A DNA stretch of 64,000 nucleotides from Eubacterium ventriosum (GTDB lineage: Bacteria > Bacillota > Clostridia > Lachnospirales > Lachnospiraceae): positions 879,501-943,500 of the forward strand of contig NZ_CP102282.1 in assembly GCF_025150745.1 (NCBI RefSeq), given 5' to 3'. Both the position numbers and the translations under genes were made by a program. Of this stretch, positions 1 through 9,673 are shown in pieces. Under the pieces are notes generated by a model. It saw only the letters and a program-made list of their open reading frames with translations. It made no database searches and had not been told where the DNA came from. Position 1 is the stretch's first letter; every line of letters starts with the position of its first letter.

Positions 1-2163
1 TCTTCTGAAGCACCCAAAAATGCAGATGCATCTTATGTAGGAGATACTGCTATATTTGAACCGGAGTACTCACTTGCAATTGATAAAGCAGACTTTAATA
101 ATGAATTGATAGGAACTGATGGAACAAAAGTAAAAATAATATGCAAGACAGGTTATTGGGGGTTAGAGATATATAATGCTCAAAATCAACTGATACATAC
201 AATTAACAAATGGAATTTATCACGTTCTGACGACCGATTTGTTACACGTCAATATTCTCTTGAGTTGCCATTGAATAGTGATGAAATTATTTTTGGCACA
301 GGAGAGAGATATAATCATTTCAATCAACACGGATTGAGAATGTGTTTTTGGAATACAGATATGTGTTATCAGGGATATACATCTCTTGATACACATGAAT
401 TGTGGAGAAGTTACAAAAATGTTCCGGTAGTTAACAGCAACAAGGGGATTACATATTTTTTCAATACTACTTGTTATGGGGAAGGTGATTTTGGATATAC
501 GGACAAAACAAGAACGAGAATTTCTTTTGATGACAGCAGAGTAGATTTTTATGTATGGACAGGAACACCAGTAGAAAATATGGTGAAGTATACTGATTTG
601 ACAGGAAAGCCTGTATTACCACCAAAGTGGGCGTTTCGTTATCAGGCAGGCGGTTCTAATGGCTTTTGGGGACTAGGTCAGAATAGAGGGAAGGAATATC
701 CAAGAGAAATTACGAGAACGATGATTGAAAAGTTCAGCGAGATGGGAACATTACCGTCTGTTATTTATATGGAAGGCGGAGGTGCTGATGATAAAGTATG
801 CTATGATATGTGCAACGAAAAAGATATTAAGGTAATGCAGTGGAATTGTGGCGATTTCTGGCCGGAATTTATGCATAAAAATTATCCGGATAAGGATTAT
901 AAAGAAATGCCGATGGTAAAAAATATATATAATCCGGATGAGGTACACTATTTTGGCGATTTTACGCATAAAGATGCTCTTTCTGTTTTAAAGAAAATTC
1001 ATGGAGAAAGAATCAGGTGGGGACTGCGTGGTGGAATGGTAGATTTTACCGAGTTAGTTCCTATAGATACAAAGTTTGACAATGGATTGATGGGAAATCG
1101 AATGCACAATTTCTGGGTATGGTGGTATGCAAAGGCATATCATGACTTGTATACAGAAATGACAGGTGGGGATTATCTATGTTACATGCGCGGTGCTTGT
1201 GCTGGTTCTCAAAAATGGAATTGTACATGGACAGGAGACCAGATGAATAGCTTTGACGGATTAAAACAACAGATAGTAGGTGGATTAAGTTTGTCGGCGA
1301 GTGGTTTTTCTATTTGGGGAACCGACATGGGAGGTCTTTCAGAAAAACCGGAGGATGAAGTATATATAAGAGCGTATCAGTTTTGCACATTTATGCCAAT
1401 TATGCGTACCGGAGGGGATGCAACGAAACTTCCTTGGGATTATGGTGAAAAGGTTCAGGAAGTGTTTAAGAAATTCTATTGGTTAAGAGAAAATCTTCTT
1501 GATATGATTTATAGTTATGCCATTTATTCTCATAAAACAGGTATTCCAATGACACAGGCAATGGCTCTGGCTTTTCCAGAATGTAAAGAAGCTGCAGGAA
1601 ATGAAGAACAATATGTATTTTGTGACAACATTTTGTTTGCATCTGTATTTGAAAAGGCGGATACGAAGAATGTTTATTTTCCTGCAGGACGGTGGTATTC
1701 ACTCTTTAATGATGAAGTAATTGAGGGAGAAGGATATCAGAAAGTTGCTGCACCACTTGATTATTCTCCGGCATATTTAAGAGATGGAGCGGTGATACCT
1801 GTAACTTTAGGGGCTTCTCTAAAATTGATGGAGGATATGCTGGAAAACAGATATAAAGGTATATTGATTGCACCACCCGAAATAGAGCGCTCAAGTCAGA
1901 TATATAAAGATGAGAACACAAAATTAGTCATGATTAGCAAGCGGATTACGGATCAAAAGTTTACTGTTGAGATTACAGGAGAGAATGATTTTGAAGTGGC
2001 AGTAATTTTAGCCGAAGCAAAAGAAGTATCTGTTAATGGTCAAATAATCGGGAAGAAAGCAGACATTATTTCTGAAAATGAGGGATATGTAGTGCAGGAT
2101 GGCAGGACATATGTGAAACATTCAGGAACTGAAATAAAAGTAATTCAGGTAGTTACACAATGA
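1..2163 (+). CDS. Glycoside hydrolase family 31 (alpha-glycosidase), 5' end outside window
   Basis: The reading frame is open from base 1, so the true start lies upstream; a TTG at 106 is only an internal codon. It encodes a GH31 TIM-barrel enzyme that cleaves alpha-linked sugars by a retaining mechanism. The N-terminal galactose-mutarotase-like sandwich contains GTGERYNHFNQHG. The nucleophile is the Asp of GGMVDFTE (codon at 1042) and the acid/base is the Asp of WTGDQ (codon at 1237). The motif spacing resembles the sulfoquinovosidase/alpha-glucosidase branch of the family, but the substrate cannot be set from sequence. No signal peptide can be judged because the start is missing. It begins a carbohydrate locus that also holds a related GH31-fold protein at 7298-9646. 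Family assignment is firm; specificity is open. Confidence 0.93.
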   Translation, partial: SSEAPKNADASYVGDTAIFEPEYSLAIDKADFNNELIGTDGTKVKIICKTGYWGLEIYNAQNQLIHTINKWNLSRSDDRFVTRQYSLELPLNSDEIIFGTGERYNHFNQHGLRMCFWNTDMCYQGYTSLDTHELWRSYKNVPVVNSNKGITYFFNTTCYGEGDFGYTDKTRTRISFDDSRVDFYVWTGTPVENMVKYTDLTGKPVLPPKWAFRYQAGGSNGFWGLGQNRGKEYPREITRTMIEKFSEMGTLPSVIYMEGGGADDKVCYDMCNEKDIKVMQWNCGDFWPEFMHKNYPDKDYKEMPMVKNIYNPDEVHYFGDFTHKDALSVLKKIHGERIRWGLRGGMVDFTELVPIDTKFDNGLMGNRMHNFWVWWYAKAYHDLYTEMTGGDYLCYMRGACAGSQKWNCTWTGDQMNSFDGLKQQIVGGLSLSASGFSIWGTDMGGLSEKPEDEVYIRAYQFCTFMPIMRTGGDATKLPWDYGEKVQEVFKKFYWLRENLLDMIYSYAIYSHKTGIPMTQAMALAFPECKEAAGNEEQYVFCDNILFASVFEKADTKNVYFPAGRWYSLFNDEVIEGEGYQKVAAPLDYSPAYLRDGAVIPVTLGASLKLMEDMLENRYKGILIAPPEIERSSQIYKDENTKLVMISKRITDQKFTVEITGENDFEVAVILAEAKEVSVNGQIIGKKADIISENEGYVVQDGRTYVKHSGTEIKVIQVVTQ

Positions 2164-2193
2164 GGTAATGAGTTTTTAGAAGATTTTTAACAT

Positions 2194-2238
2194 AACAAAA
2201 AGACAAAAACTTTTTAGATGGTTTTTGTCTTTTTGTTT
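2194..2238 (+). terminator. Terminator after GH31 gene
   Basis: A 17-bp inverted repeat (AACAAAAAGACAAAAAC and its complement) with a 10-base loop ends in a T-rich tail, 31 bp after the stop codon of the GH31 gene. The stem is AT-rich, so strength is uncertain. Confidence 0.7.
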
Positions 2239-2256
2239 TATGGGTCGTCATGATTT

Positions 2257-2373
2257 AAAATGATGTCTGAAAGTTGTTAGAATACAAAAAAGTCCAAAAA
2301 ATAATAAAACCCAACCCCAAAAAATATATCATTTTAATTTTATAAGAGAGATAATTTAAAATAAGTAAGAAAC
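2257..2373 (+). repeat. Leader repeat copy A
   Basis: About 117 bp of very AT-rich sequence is repeated almost identically at 12619-12734, in the same orientation. Both copies keep an extended -10 like element (TGTTAGAAT at 2275-2283 here), which suggests a duplicated promoter/leader. Here it leads into an AGGA-type ribosome binding site and the broken GH3 gene. Confidence 0.8.
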
Positions 2374-2397
2374 AATATACTTTGGAGGATAGTAATA

Positions 2398-2830
2398 ATG
2401 AGCGATAGTTTAAGAGGGATTCCAGTAGAGGGATTTGCAGAAAAGAGCCGTGAGGCAGCAGTGGAAGGTATCGTATTATTAAAGAATGAGAATGGTGTAC
2501 TTCCATTTACAAAAGAAGATAAAATTTCAGTGTTTGGCAGACCACAATTAGAATATTACAGAAGAATTTGAGGATGTAGTTGTTGTTTTGAATGTTTCTA
2601 ATATTATTGATATGAAGTGGATGAATGATTCGCGGTTCAATGGAAAGATTAAGGCAGTTGCATATGTCTGGTCCGGTGGAATGGAAGGCGGCAATGCAGT
2701 TGTAGATGTTCTTTCCGGCAAAGAAACACCAAGTGGAAAACTTCCGGATACCATCGCAGAGAATTTAGAAGATGTCCTTGCAGGCATCAAAGTAAAGTAT
2801 ATGCAGTTTAAGAAGTTAAAGAAGAAATAG
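2398..2830 (+). pseudogene. GH3 beta-glucosidase, internally deleted and frameshifted
   Basis: An ATG preceded by GGAGG opens a frame of 57 codons (2398-2571) that matches the start of GH3 enzymes (KSREAAVEGIVLLKNENG). A second frame, open from 2552 to 2830, continues with GH3 C-domain sequence (EDVVVVLNVSNIIDMKW, then SGGMEGGNAVVDVLSG). The two pieces belong to one protein, but several hundred residues between them are missing and the joint at about 2545-2555 shifts frame. The catalytic nucleophile region is absent, so no active enzyme can be made. Full-length GH3 enzymes of this type usually run 700-900 residues. Confidence 0.85.
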
Positions 2831-2840
2831 AAAATAAATA

Positions 2841-2872
2841 AATCATGACCACCCTGACGGGTGGTCATGATT
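2841..2872. terminator. Perfect 14-bp hairpin between convergent genes
   Basis: AATCATGACCACCC and its exact complement are separated by a 4-base loop. It lies between the GH3 remnant and the reverse-strand phosphorylase gene. Read on the minus strand the hairpin is followed by a T-rich stretch, so it most likely ends the phosphorylase transcript, possibly both. Confidence 0.75.
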
Positions 2873-2880
2873 TAGAAGGG

Positions 2881-5800
2881 TTATTGATAATAGATATCAA
2901 TAACAGAATTTCTTTTATCACGTACTTTTATAGCATCATCTCCCCATACAGTATCTCCGAAATACTCTTCGCCATCAATAATAATTTTCTCGATTTGAGC
3001 ATTCCAGGTATTTTTTCTGAAAGGGTTATGCAGGATAACCTTGTTAGTTGATAAAAAATTATATGTGATACGATTATTTTGATCAAACAAGTCACCGCAC
3101 AGTTTTGGACGAAGAGATAAACCTAAGCGATTATCTTTATAAATAAAAGGATGTTTACCAAGAAACATGTCTGTCCAAATGTATAAAACTTCTGAGTTAG
3201 AACCTGATAGCCTGGAAACAAAATTTCGTCCGTGTAAAGTTTCATCTGGATTAGCGGAGGAGACAATGAATGAGCAATTTTCTAATATGGAACGACCATA
3301 TATTTCCGGATTGCAGAATGGAACAAACACATTTGTCAATTCTTCATAAAAACGTTCATAGATTCCACTTTCAATTAGTGAAAACAGGAATTTGTATTCC
3401 ATATGAAGAAAAATGGATTCATTTTCCTGCCATCCGGGAGTAAAAACAGCAATACGGCCGAACTCAAGTCCCTCAGTAATTGTAGGAGCACTTGTTTTGT
3501 ACATTTTTAGTTTTTTATCGTATAGTTCAGAGGCTTTTACTTGGTCTAAGATATGAGAAGCTTCTGAAGGATTGGTACAGTTTCGAATTTGTTTCGCAGG
3601 TCCCTCTAAAAAGTCTACAACTTTTTGTGGTTGAAATGCGTTTACTTTAATATTTGGATAACCATTTGGGTTTTCTTTTATAATTTCATAATCAGTAGCG
3701 ACATATCTAAAGTAAGTAGGACAGAGTCCGTCGCCTAGTTGCATTGCTTTTATTACTCCATCAGATAAAAGATTTATATATATATCCAGTGAATGGATGA
3801 AATCAGGTATGTCCATAGCGACAGTTTGTCCACTGATTGAGTAACAGGTTTTGTCACGATAAGTTTCTCTTGCTGTAGCCAGAGCGTCCCATAACTCAAA
3901 ACCAGAACTACATGTGGCAATGGAATCATTCACTTTAGCATATAATTCAAAAAGTTCTTCAGGAACTGTAATTGTATGATTGCTATATTTTGTTAAAACA
4001 TCTTTTACAAAATGGCAAGTACGTGCAACTTCGAAATTTTCACTCATACCACTGCCAAAGAGGCTAGGGAGACCATTACAGGCATCGTTCCAGCCGGCAC
4101 GGTTAGCTTCCATCTCAATACCCATCTGGCAAGGATCAAGTAGAGCGATTTTATTGACAATAATGGCAATTAACTTTTCTATTAAATTAGTATAGTAAAT
4201 TTCACCGGAACTGGTTTTCAGCCAGTTCGTATCCTCGGCTTTATAGCCTAATTCATATTTTTTTGTATTTACATAGAAAGCATCTAATTGTCTTGCTTTT
4301 TTTCCGTCGAAAAAATATTTTTCGTTACGGGGTTTTACTGTTTGGTCTGAATCGAAGTATTTGTAGACCTTTGATTTGAATATTAAATCTTCTATCTTTT
4401 CTGGATAGATGCGTTGATAACATAATATCATATCTAATAAATAGTCCCATTGGTCAATGTAGTTTCCGACTTTTTCTGTAGATGATTCATAGTTTTGCTG
4501 ACAAAAATCTAATATACGATGGAGAAACTCGTCAATGGAAATAGTGATTGAAATGTTATTGCTAAGAATCACATTTGCCAATGAGCCTGCCGTGAATCTG
4601 TCTTCAAGTGCAGAAATTATTTTAGATTTTCCATGTAATACAGTATCATCAAGAAATTTATAAACGTCCTCTTTGTGTTTTTTTATTACAGAAAAGGTGC
4701 AGGCTTTTACGTACATAGGTGTATAGCCGTCTATTTGTACTAATGAATAAAATTGTCTGATGTCAAATTCATTAATCTCTGGATGAAAAATAATATCACA
4801 TCGTCTGTTTTGTAAAACGTCTCTAAAATTACCATCACCTTGAGAATAGAATTCGGCAGCAGTAGAGAATTGATTATAATCTCTCTCAGGGTCACCATGT
4901 TTTCGGGAGAAAAGGTGAAGTACTTTATCATCATTACTGCCGGAAACAACAATAGGATATCCACCACGCAAAAAGTTATCTAAATAACTTTGGCGGAAAT
5001 ATTCATCAAGAATAGGATTTCCGGTTGTTGTTGCAATATCATTGGTATATTTTAATGCTAATTGGTCAGCTTCTACTAATTTTTTATTAATATATTCTTT
5101 ATCTAAAATGTGTGGTATAAGACGATTAATAAAATCTTCGTTGTGTGCAAAACCACATAATGTAGATAGTGTATAGTTTTGGTTAGTACTTAACTTTTTC
5201 GCCACCGGAGCAAACGCACATGAAATTTTGTTTGTAAAGTGTTGTGAATAACCAGCTACAAATTTAAGACCGTGCATTATGAAATTTATTGGAAATTGAA
5301 GAGATGTTTCATTTTCGAATAAGGCACATGGGTCATATATTGGGCATATAGTTCCGTTATTATCAAAACACATGTAATAATAGCCGCCAACATTTTCTTT
5401 CATTTCTGCGGCATCATCACTTTCTATGCGGGAGAAAAATAAAGGAACATCATTTTTTAAGTTACTTACGGTATTATAGGAACGCATGAGATTTGCCATT
5501 GTGGTAAATTTTGTTCCTGGAATACCATAAGGAATAATGCGCGACATACCATCTAAGATTTCAAAGTCAGCTTCTTCCCCAAGATTAGTGAAAGTTACGT
5601 TTCTGACCAGAGCACCAAAAGGTTCATGGGGTAGAATAAAGTATGTAATTTCTGTTTTAAAGTTATGCGTGTAGTCGGTTTCAATAATGCGAAAAGAATT
5701 TGCTTTAATTCGCATAGTGCGTTTAACTTTTGCATCATAATTGACAGAAAAAGGCTCGAAGTATTCATCGTTTTTGCGTATGAATGTTCGAAAACCTTTT

Positions 5801-6024
5801 AATGAAGTGTTTTCATAGGCGATAACCGCCGGTTGAAATTCCATAATTGGATTTTCCTTTTTCTCAATACCAAAACTAGTCAGGCATTGTCCCCTGTTTA
5901 CGTAAAAACTCCATAGAGGAATTCCATCTTCCCCGGTAAGTCCCGGAAGAAAACTGGTAAAGGGGGCTTTAGAATCGTAATTTTCAATGATAAATTCATT
6001 GTTTTCAAGTCTGTAATCACTCAT
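2881..6024 (-). CDS. GH94-like carbohydrate phosphorylase (GH94/GH149/GH161 type)
   Basis: This 1047-residue cytoplasmic protein has the layout of inverting sugar phosphorylases: an N-terminal beta-sandwich (residues 1 to about 300, with NRGQCLTSFG), a helical linker, then an (alpha/alpha)6 barrel. The barrel carries NRAGWNDACNGLPSLFG, where Asp647 fits the general acid of GH94-type enzymes. Such enzymes cleave beta-glucosides with phosphate to give a sugar 1-phosphate. The length is greater than classic cellobiose phosphorylases (about 800) and closer to the beta-1,3-glucan phosphorylases of GH149 and GH161, so the exact family is uncertain. It sits directly downstream of an AraC regulator on the same strand. 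The ATG lies about 20 bases after an AGAAAGGA-like site, so the start is slightly uncertain. Confidence 0.72.
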   Translation of the reverse strand: MSDYRLENNEFIIENYDSKAPFTSFLPGLTGEDGIPLWSFYVNRGQCLTSFGIEKKENPIMEFQPAVIAYENTSLKGFRTFIRKNDEYFEPFSVNYDAKVKRTMRIKANSFRIIETDYTHNFKTEITYFILPHEPFGALVRNVTFTNLGEEADFEILDGMSRIIPYGIPGTKFTTMANLMRSYNTVSNLKNDVPLFFSRIESDDAAEMKENVGGYYYMCFDNNGTICPIYDPCALFENETSLQFPINFIMHGLKFVAGYSQHFTNKISCAFAPVAKKLSTNQNYTLSTLCGFAHNEDFINRLIPHILDKEYINKKLVEADQLALKYTNDIATTTGNPILDEYFRQSYLDNFLRGGYPIVVSGSNDDKVLHLFSRKHGDPERDYNQFSTAAEFYSQGDGNFRDVLQNRRCDIIFHPEINEFDIRQFYSLVQIDGYTPMYVKACTFSVIKKHKEDVYKFLDDTVLHGKSKIISALEDRFTAGSLANVILSNNISITISIDEFLHRILDFCQQNYESSTEKVGNYIDQWDYLLDMILCYQRIYPEKIEDLIFKSKVYKYFDSDQTVKPRNEKYFFDGKKARQLDAFYVNTKKYELGYKAEDTNWLKTSSGEIYYTNLIEKLIAIIVNKIALLDPCQMGIEMEANRAGWNDACNGLPSLFGSGMSENFEVARTCHFVKDVLTKYSNHTITVPEELFELYAKVNDSIATCSSGFELWDALATARETYRDKTCYSISGQTVAMDIPDFIHSLDIYINLLSDGVIKAMQLGDGLCPTYFRYVATDYEIIKENPNGYPNIKVNAFQPQKVVDFLEGPAKQIRNCTNPSEASHILDQVKASELYDKKLKMYKTSAPTITEGLEFGRIAVFTPGWQENESIFLHMEYKFLFSLIESGIYERFYEELTNVFVPFCNPEIYGRSILENCSFIVSSANPDETLHGRNFVSRLSGSNSEVLYIWTDMFLGKHPFIYKDNRLGLSLRPKLCGDLFDQNNRITYNFLSTNKVILHNPFRKNTWNAQIEKIIIDGEEYFGDTVWGDDAIKVRDKRNSVIDIYYQ

Positions 6025-6095
6025 AAAAAATATATCTGCCTAAAAGGCATGTCCTTTCTAAAAATTATTATATGAAACGCCATGGTATTTTTTAT

Positions 6096-6995
6096 TTACT
6101 CACGGCGTTTGATTATAGTTCCATCTTTTTTTGTGGTTGATACGAAAGAAGCATCCAGGTGTTTTTGCCTATATTGGGAAGGTGTGATTCCTTCCGCATT
6201 GGTGAAGACACGGCTGAAATACATCTGGTCCGGAAAACCTGTCTGCTCAGCAACTTGTCTAATGGACATTGTTGAGAGCAGCATGGATTTTGCCTTTTCT
6301 ATTCTTAAATTCGTAAGATAGGCTTTAGGGCTAAGACCAAAATGTTTTGTAAACGTTTTGGAAAGCCAGCTGGAACTGTAATTCAGTTCTTTGGCAATAG
6401 AAGTAATGCTGATTTTGTTTGGATAATTAGTATTGAAAATTTCTAATACTTTTTCTAAAATCAAATCATTTTTGGAAGAAATATATGTAATAGTACAGAT
6501 ATCTCTGGAAATTGTGTACAATAATTCTAACATTAGAATAGATGATATATCCATAAAATGAAGTTTTCTGTTTAGCAGTTCACTAATGATTTTATCAAAA
6601 ATAGTATCATATTCAGGACAGATAGTTCCCATAAATGCATGTTTCGTTGAAAGGTTTAATTCTCCAAGAATATTGTCAACATTATCTCCGGTAAAATGAA
6701 CCCAGTAAATATCAGGTGCATCTTTAAGGAAAAATTCATAATGCAGTAATTCGCTTGGTTTATAAATTAGAATTCCACCTGCAGAAATTGAATATTGTTT
6801 TTTGTCAATATAGTAGTAAATGGTGCCATGCTTTACATATAGTAACTGATAATCCTGTCGCTTTTTTTGATTTACGCAGAAAGAATCATGGGTATACAAA
6901 ACATGCCTTCCACAGCTGGTGGCAATTACGGGATATTCATAGTTGGGTAAATCTATTTCGGAACTTGAATAACATGAACTATTAATAGATAACAT
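6096..6995 (-). CDS. AraC family transcriptional regulator
   Basis: The frame extends further upstream, but the ATG at 6995 is preceded by GGAGG at ideal spacing, giving 299 residues. The N-terminal half (about residues 25-160) is a cupin-like sugar-sensing domain (DYQLLYVKHGTIYYYIDKKQ). The C-terminal 100 residues hold two helix-turn-helix units, including SITSIAKELNYSSSWLSKTFTKHFG and the conserved GITPSQYR. It lies just upstream of the phosphorylase on the same strand and divergently from the 7298 gene, so it probably controls this glycan locus. A TGTTATAAT extended -10 element upstream supports its own promoter. Confidence 0.9.
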   Translation of the reverse strand: MLSINSSCYSSSEIDLPNYEYPVIATSCGRHVLYTHDSFCVNQKKRQDYQLLYVKHGTIYYYIDKKQYSISAGGILIYKPSELLHYEFFLKDAPDIYWVHFTGDNVDNILGELNLSTKHAFMGTICPEYDTIFDKIISELLNRKLHFMDISSILMLELLYTISRDICTITYISSKNDLILEKVLEIFNTNYPNKISITSIAKELNYSSSWLSKTFTKHFGLSPKAYLTNLRIEKAKSMLLSTMSIRQVAEQTGFPDQMYFSRVFTNAEGITPSQYRQKHLDASFVSTTKKDGTIIKRRE

Positions 6996-7023
6996 AAGAT
7001 ACCTCCACGAATAAATTAATTTT

Positions 7024-7032
7024 ATTATAACA
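7024..7032 (-). promoter_or_regulatory. Extended -10 element of the AraC gene
   Basis: On the minus strand the sequence reads TGTTATAAT, about 30 bases before the chosen ATG of the AraC gene. No clear -35 box is visible. The rest of the 300-bp divergent spacer (6996-7297) is AT-rich with no other obvious site. Confidence 0.5.
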
Positions 7033-7297
7033 AGAACAACTAAAAAAAAGAATGGATTTAATTGACAGTAGATAAAAAAATATGGATTTTTTTGTTGCAT
7101 ATAATGGAATTATTTCTATATATGTCCTGTAAAAATATATTTTTGATAAATTTAAAAAGAAATATAAAAAATAAATCCATATCAATCAAAAGAAGTGTAA
7201 AAAATCCATATGCTTTATTGTCAAAATAAAGTAATATAAAATTACATAAACAGTAGTAAGTAGTAGTAAGTAAACAAATATAGAAGGGACGGATTTT

Positions 7298-9646
7298 ATG
7301 GATAAGAAAAAAATGTACCATCAGGTGGAAAAAAATGAATTTGGTAAATTTAATAGTGGAGCATCGCCAACAGAACCAATTGTAGATGAATGGAGAATGT
7401 TGGAAAAATTGGTTGATATTGTAAAGTTCGAGGACCGGTTAAAGATTACATATCAATTAGGAAATGAAAATATAGATTTTGTCATATCGGCTCCAAGTTT
7501 GGGAGGAATCCGAATTACAACAACAGAGAGTAGTTTTTTTAATCCGACAGAAAGAGAAGAAATTCATTTTATAGAAAGTGACGACAAGGATATTATTCTT
7601 TTTAGGACAATGGATGGTACAGAATTTCATTTAGTAAATGGTCCGGAGTGGACAATCAAAATTTTTGATATTTATAATGTACTTCAATATTGTTTGACAA
7701 AAGACAGCGTTCGTTTTGGATTCTATGAAAATAAATTAGTAAAAATCCGCTTGGAATTTGATATTGATCCAGATGATGTGCTTTTAGGAATGGGAGAAAA
7801 ATTTTCAGATATAAACCAAAATGGGAAACGACAGTTTCTTTGGAATACGAATTGTGAATATGATATTGATAGTGATGGATTGGAATTGTGGAAATCTTAT
7901 AAAAATGTTCCATTGTTACATAGTTCCAGAGGCAATACGTTGTTTTATGCTTCTTATTATCCGGCTGTCAGCGACTTGGGATATACAAATCCGTATAAAG
8001 GAATATGGGAGTTTTGGGAAACAGAATTTGATATATATATTTGGACAGGAACTTTAGACAAAAGGTTACGTTCTTATACAAGATTGACAGGAAAGCCGTT
8101 TCTTCCACCTAAATGGGCGTTTCGTTATACTATGGGGGCAGGAAATCAGGTATGGTATGGGGAGAATTGGGAAAAGGAAAATAATCCGGAAAAATACTTA
8201 AAGATATTAAAGGAAATGTTGAATGGATATAGGAGATTAGGAATTACAAATCTTTCTGCAATGTATGGAGAAGGATGGATTGCAGAAAATAGGATTGCTT
8301 ATGAAATACTTAATGCACAAGGAATTCGTATGATTGTCTGGTGTACACCGGATTCAGAGTTAGAACAGAATAGAAAATATCTGCCAAACGTTAAGGAGGA
8401 AGACTATCCTATCATTAAAATAAAAGAAGGTTCGAAACAGGAATCAGGGGGACGTATTGATTTTTTTAACCACAATGCAAAAGTTTTAATTAGAAACCAA
8501 AAGAATGATTATTTTATTAAGGGTATGCGTGGTGGAATGCTGGGATATAGTGAACAGATTACAGAGGACGATATGTATTGCAATGGTATTACAGGAAAAG
8601 AGATGCATAATTGGGGGGCATACTGGTACACAAAGGTTTATGGTGAGGCAACGCGGGAAATCATAGATGACGATTATATATATTATTGTCGGGAAGGGTG
8701 TGCAGGAAGTCAGCAGTGGGCAGCAGTTTATTCGGGAAATCAGCCAGCAGAGCTGTATGGATTAAAACAACAATTAAATGCAGGATTATCTGCCGGCTTA
8801 TGTGGATTCGCAGTATGGGGTGGAGATATGGCAGGTTATGAAGGTAAGCCGAATGTAGAGACTTACATCAGAGGAGTTGAGTTTGCAGCTTTTCAGCCAT
8901 TAATGCGGAGTCATGGAACAAAAACACGCTGCCCATGGGATTTTGGAAAAGAGGCGGAAACAGTATATTTGAAATATTATTGGTTACGGGAAAACCTTAT
9001 AGAAATGCTTTATAGTGCGGCAATTTCATCAAATCATAGAGGATTACCAATGATGAAAGCAATGGCTCTGGCGTTTCCTGAAGAGAAAGATTATCTGAAC
9101 AATGGAGAACAATATTTATTCTGCGATACAATATTAGTTGCACCGGTTCTGGAAGAAAAGGCACAGACAAAGAAAGTCTGTTTTCCGAAAGGAACATGGT
9201 ATGAATTGTGGAGTGGTAATGAAGTTTTAGGAAGTTGTGAGAGAGAGGTTCCGGTATCTTTAAAAGATTGTCCGGCATATTTAAAGTCCGGAATTGTACT
9301 TCCTGTTATTATGAATGAAAAAATGAAGTGGGCGGTCCCATTTTCAGAACAGAATCAGACAAAAGTGATAGTGATTACACCACCGAATATGGATGATGAA
9401 TATCGTTATTATGCAGAGGAAGATGATAAATATGTATTCAAGTCTGTAAAAGAAGATGAGAGAGTATTTACAATTTATTCTTTGAAAGACATTTTCATTA
9501 ATAAACTCTTAATATATGGAAACGTGCATGAAATAGAGGTTGATGGCAAGAAAGAGGAATTTTCTATTGTATATGAAAATCAGACGATGACTGCACTTAG
9601 ATTAAAGAGCGATAGGTGGAATAAACTGACAATTACTTGTAAATAA
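7298..9646 (+). CDS. GH31-fold protein lacking both catalytic aspartates
   Basis: This intact 782-residue protein is clearly a paralogue of the window's first gene: GERF-type sandwich, GKPFLPPKWAFRY, GMRGGM, EMHNWGAYWYTKVYG, EGCAGSQQW and LNAGLSAGLCGFAVWGGDMAG all align. Where GH31 enzymes have the nucleophile Asp (GGMVDFTE in the neighbour) this one has GGMLGYSE, with Gly416. Where they have the acid/base Asp (TGDQ) it has SGNQ, with Asn481. Surrounding motifs and length are otherwise kept and there is no frameshift, which argues against simple decay. It may be a non-hydrolytic binding or regulatory protein, or an enzyme with another mechanism. It lies 27 bp before the GH2 gene in an apparent operon; a GAAGGGA site precedes the ATG. 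Confidence 0.88.
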   Translation: MDKKKMYHQVEKNEFGKFNSGASPTEPIVDEWRMLEKLVDIVKFEDRLKITYQLGNENIDFVISAPSLGGIRITTTESSFFNPTEREEIHFIESDDKDIILFRTMDGTEFHLVNGPEWTIKIFDIYNVLQYCLTKDSVRFGFYENKLVKIRLEFDIDPDDVLLGMGEKFSDINQNGKRQFLWNTNCEYDIDSDGLELWKSYKNVPLLHSSRGNTLFYASYYPAVSDLGYTNPYKGIWEFWETEFDIYIWTGTLDKRLRSYTRLTGKPFLPPKWAFRYTMGAGNQVWYGENWEKENNPEKYLKILKEMLNGYRRLGITNLSAMYGEGWIAENRIAYEILNAQGIRMIVWCTPDSELEQNRKYLPNVKEEDYPIIKIKEGSKQESGGRIDFFNHNAKVLIRNQKNDYFIKGMRGGMLGYSEQITEDDMYCNGITGKEMHNWGAYWYTKVYGEATREIIDDDYIYYCREGCAGSQQWAAVYSGNQPAELYGLKQQLNAGLSAGLCGFAVWGGDMAGYEGKPNVETYIRGVEFAAFQPLMRSHGTKTRCPWDFGKEAETVYLKYYWLRENLIEMLYSAAISSNHRGLPMMKAMALAFPEEKDYLNNGEQYLFCDTILVAPVLEEKAQTKKVCFPKGTWYELWSGNEVLGSCEREVPVSLKDCPAYLKSGIVLPVIMNEKMKWAVPFSEQNQTKVIVITPPNMDDEYRYYAEEDDKYVFKSVKEDERVFTIYSLKDIFINKLLIYGNVHEIEVDGKKEEFSIVYENQTMTALRLKSDRWNKLTITCK

Positions 9647-9673
9647 ATAACAAGCTTAGAAAGAGAGAGGAAA

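Noticed and set aside
751-969. Reverse-strand frame of 72 codons inside the first GH31 gene
   Set aside because: It lies fully within a well-supported gene, lacks a ribosome binding site and has no recognisable domain; treated as a shadow, like many other antisense frames in the window.
7062-7105. TTGACA at 7062 and TATAAT at 7100 upstream of the second GH31-fold gene
   Set aside because: The spacing is 32 bases, far from the 16-18 needed for a sigma-A promoter.
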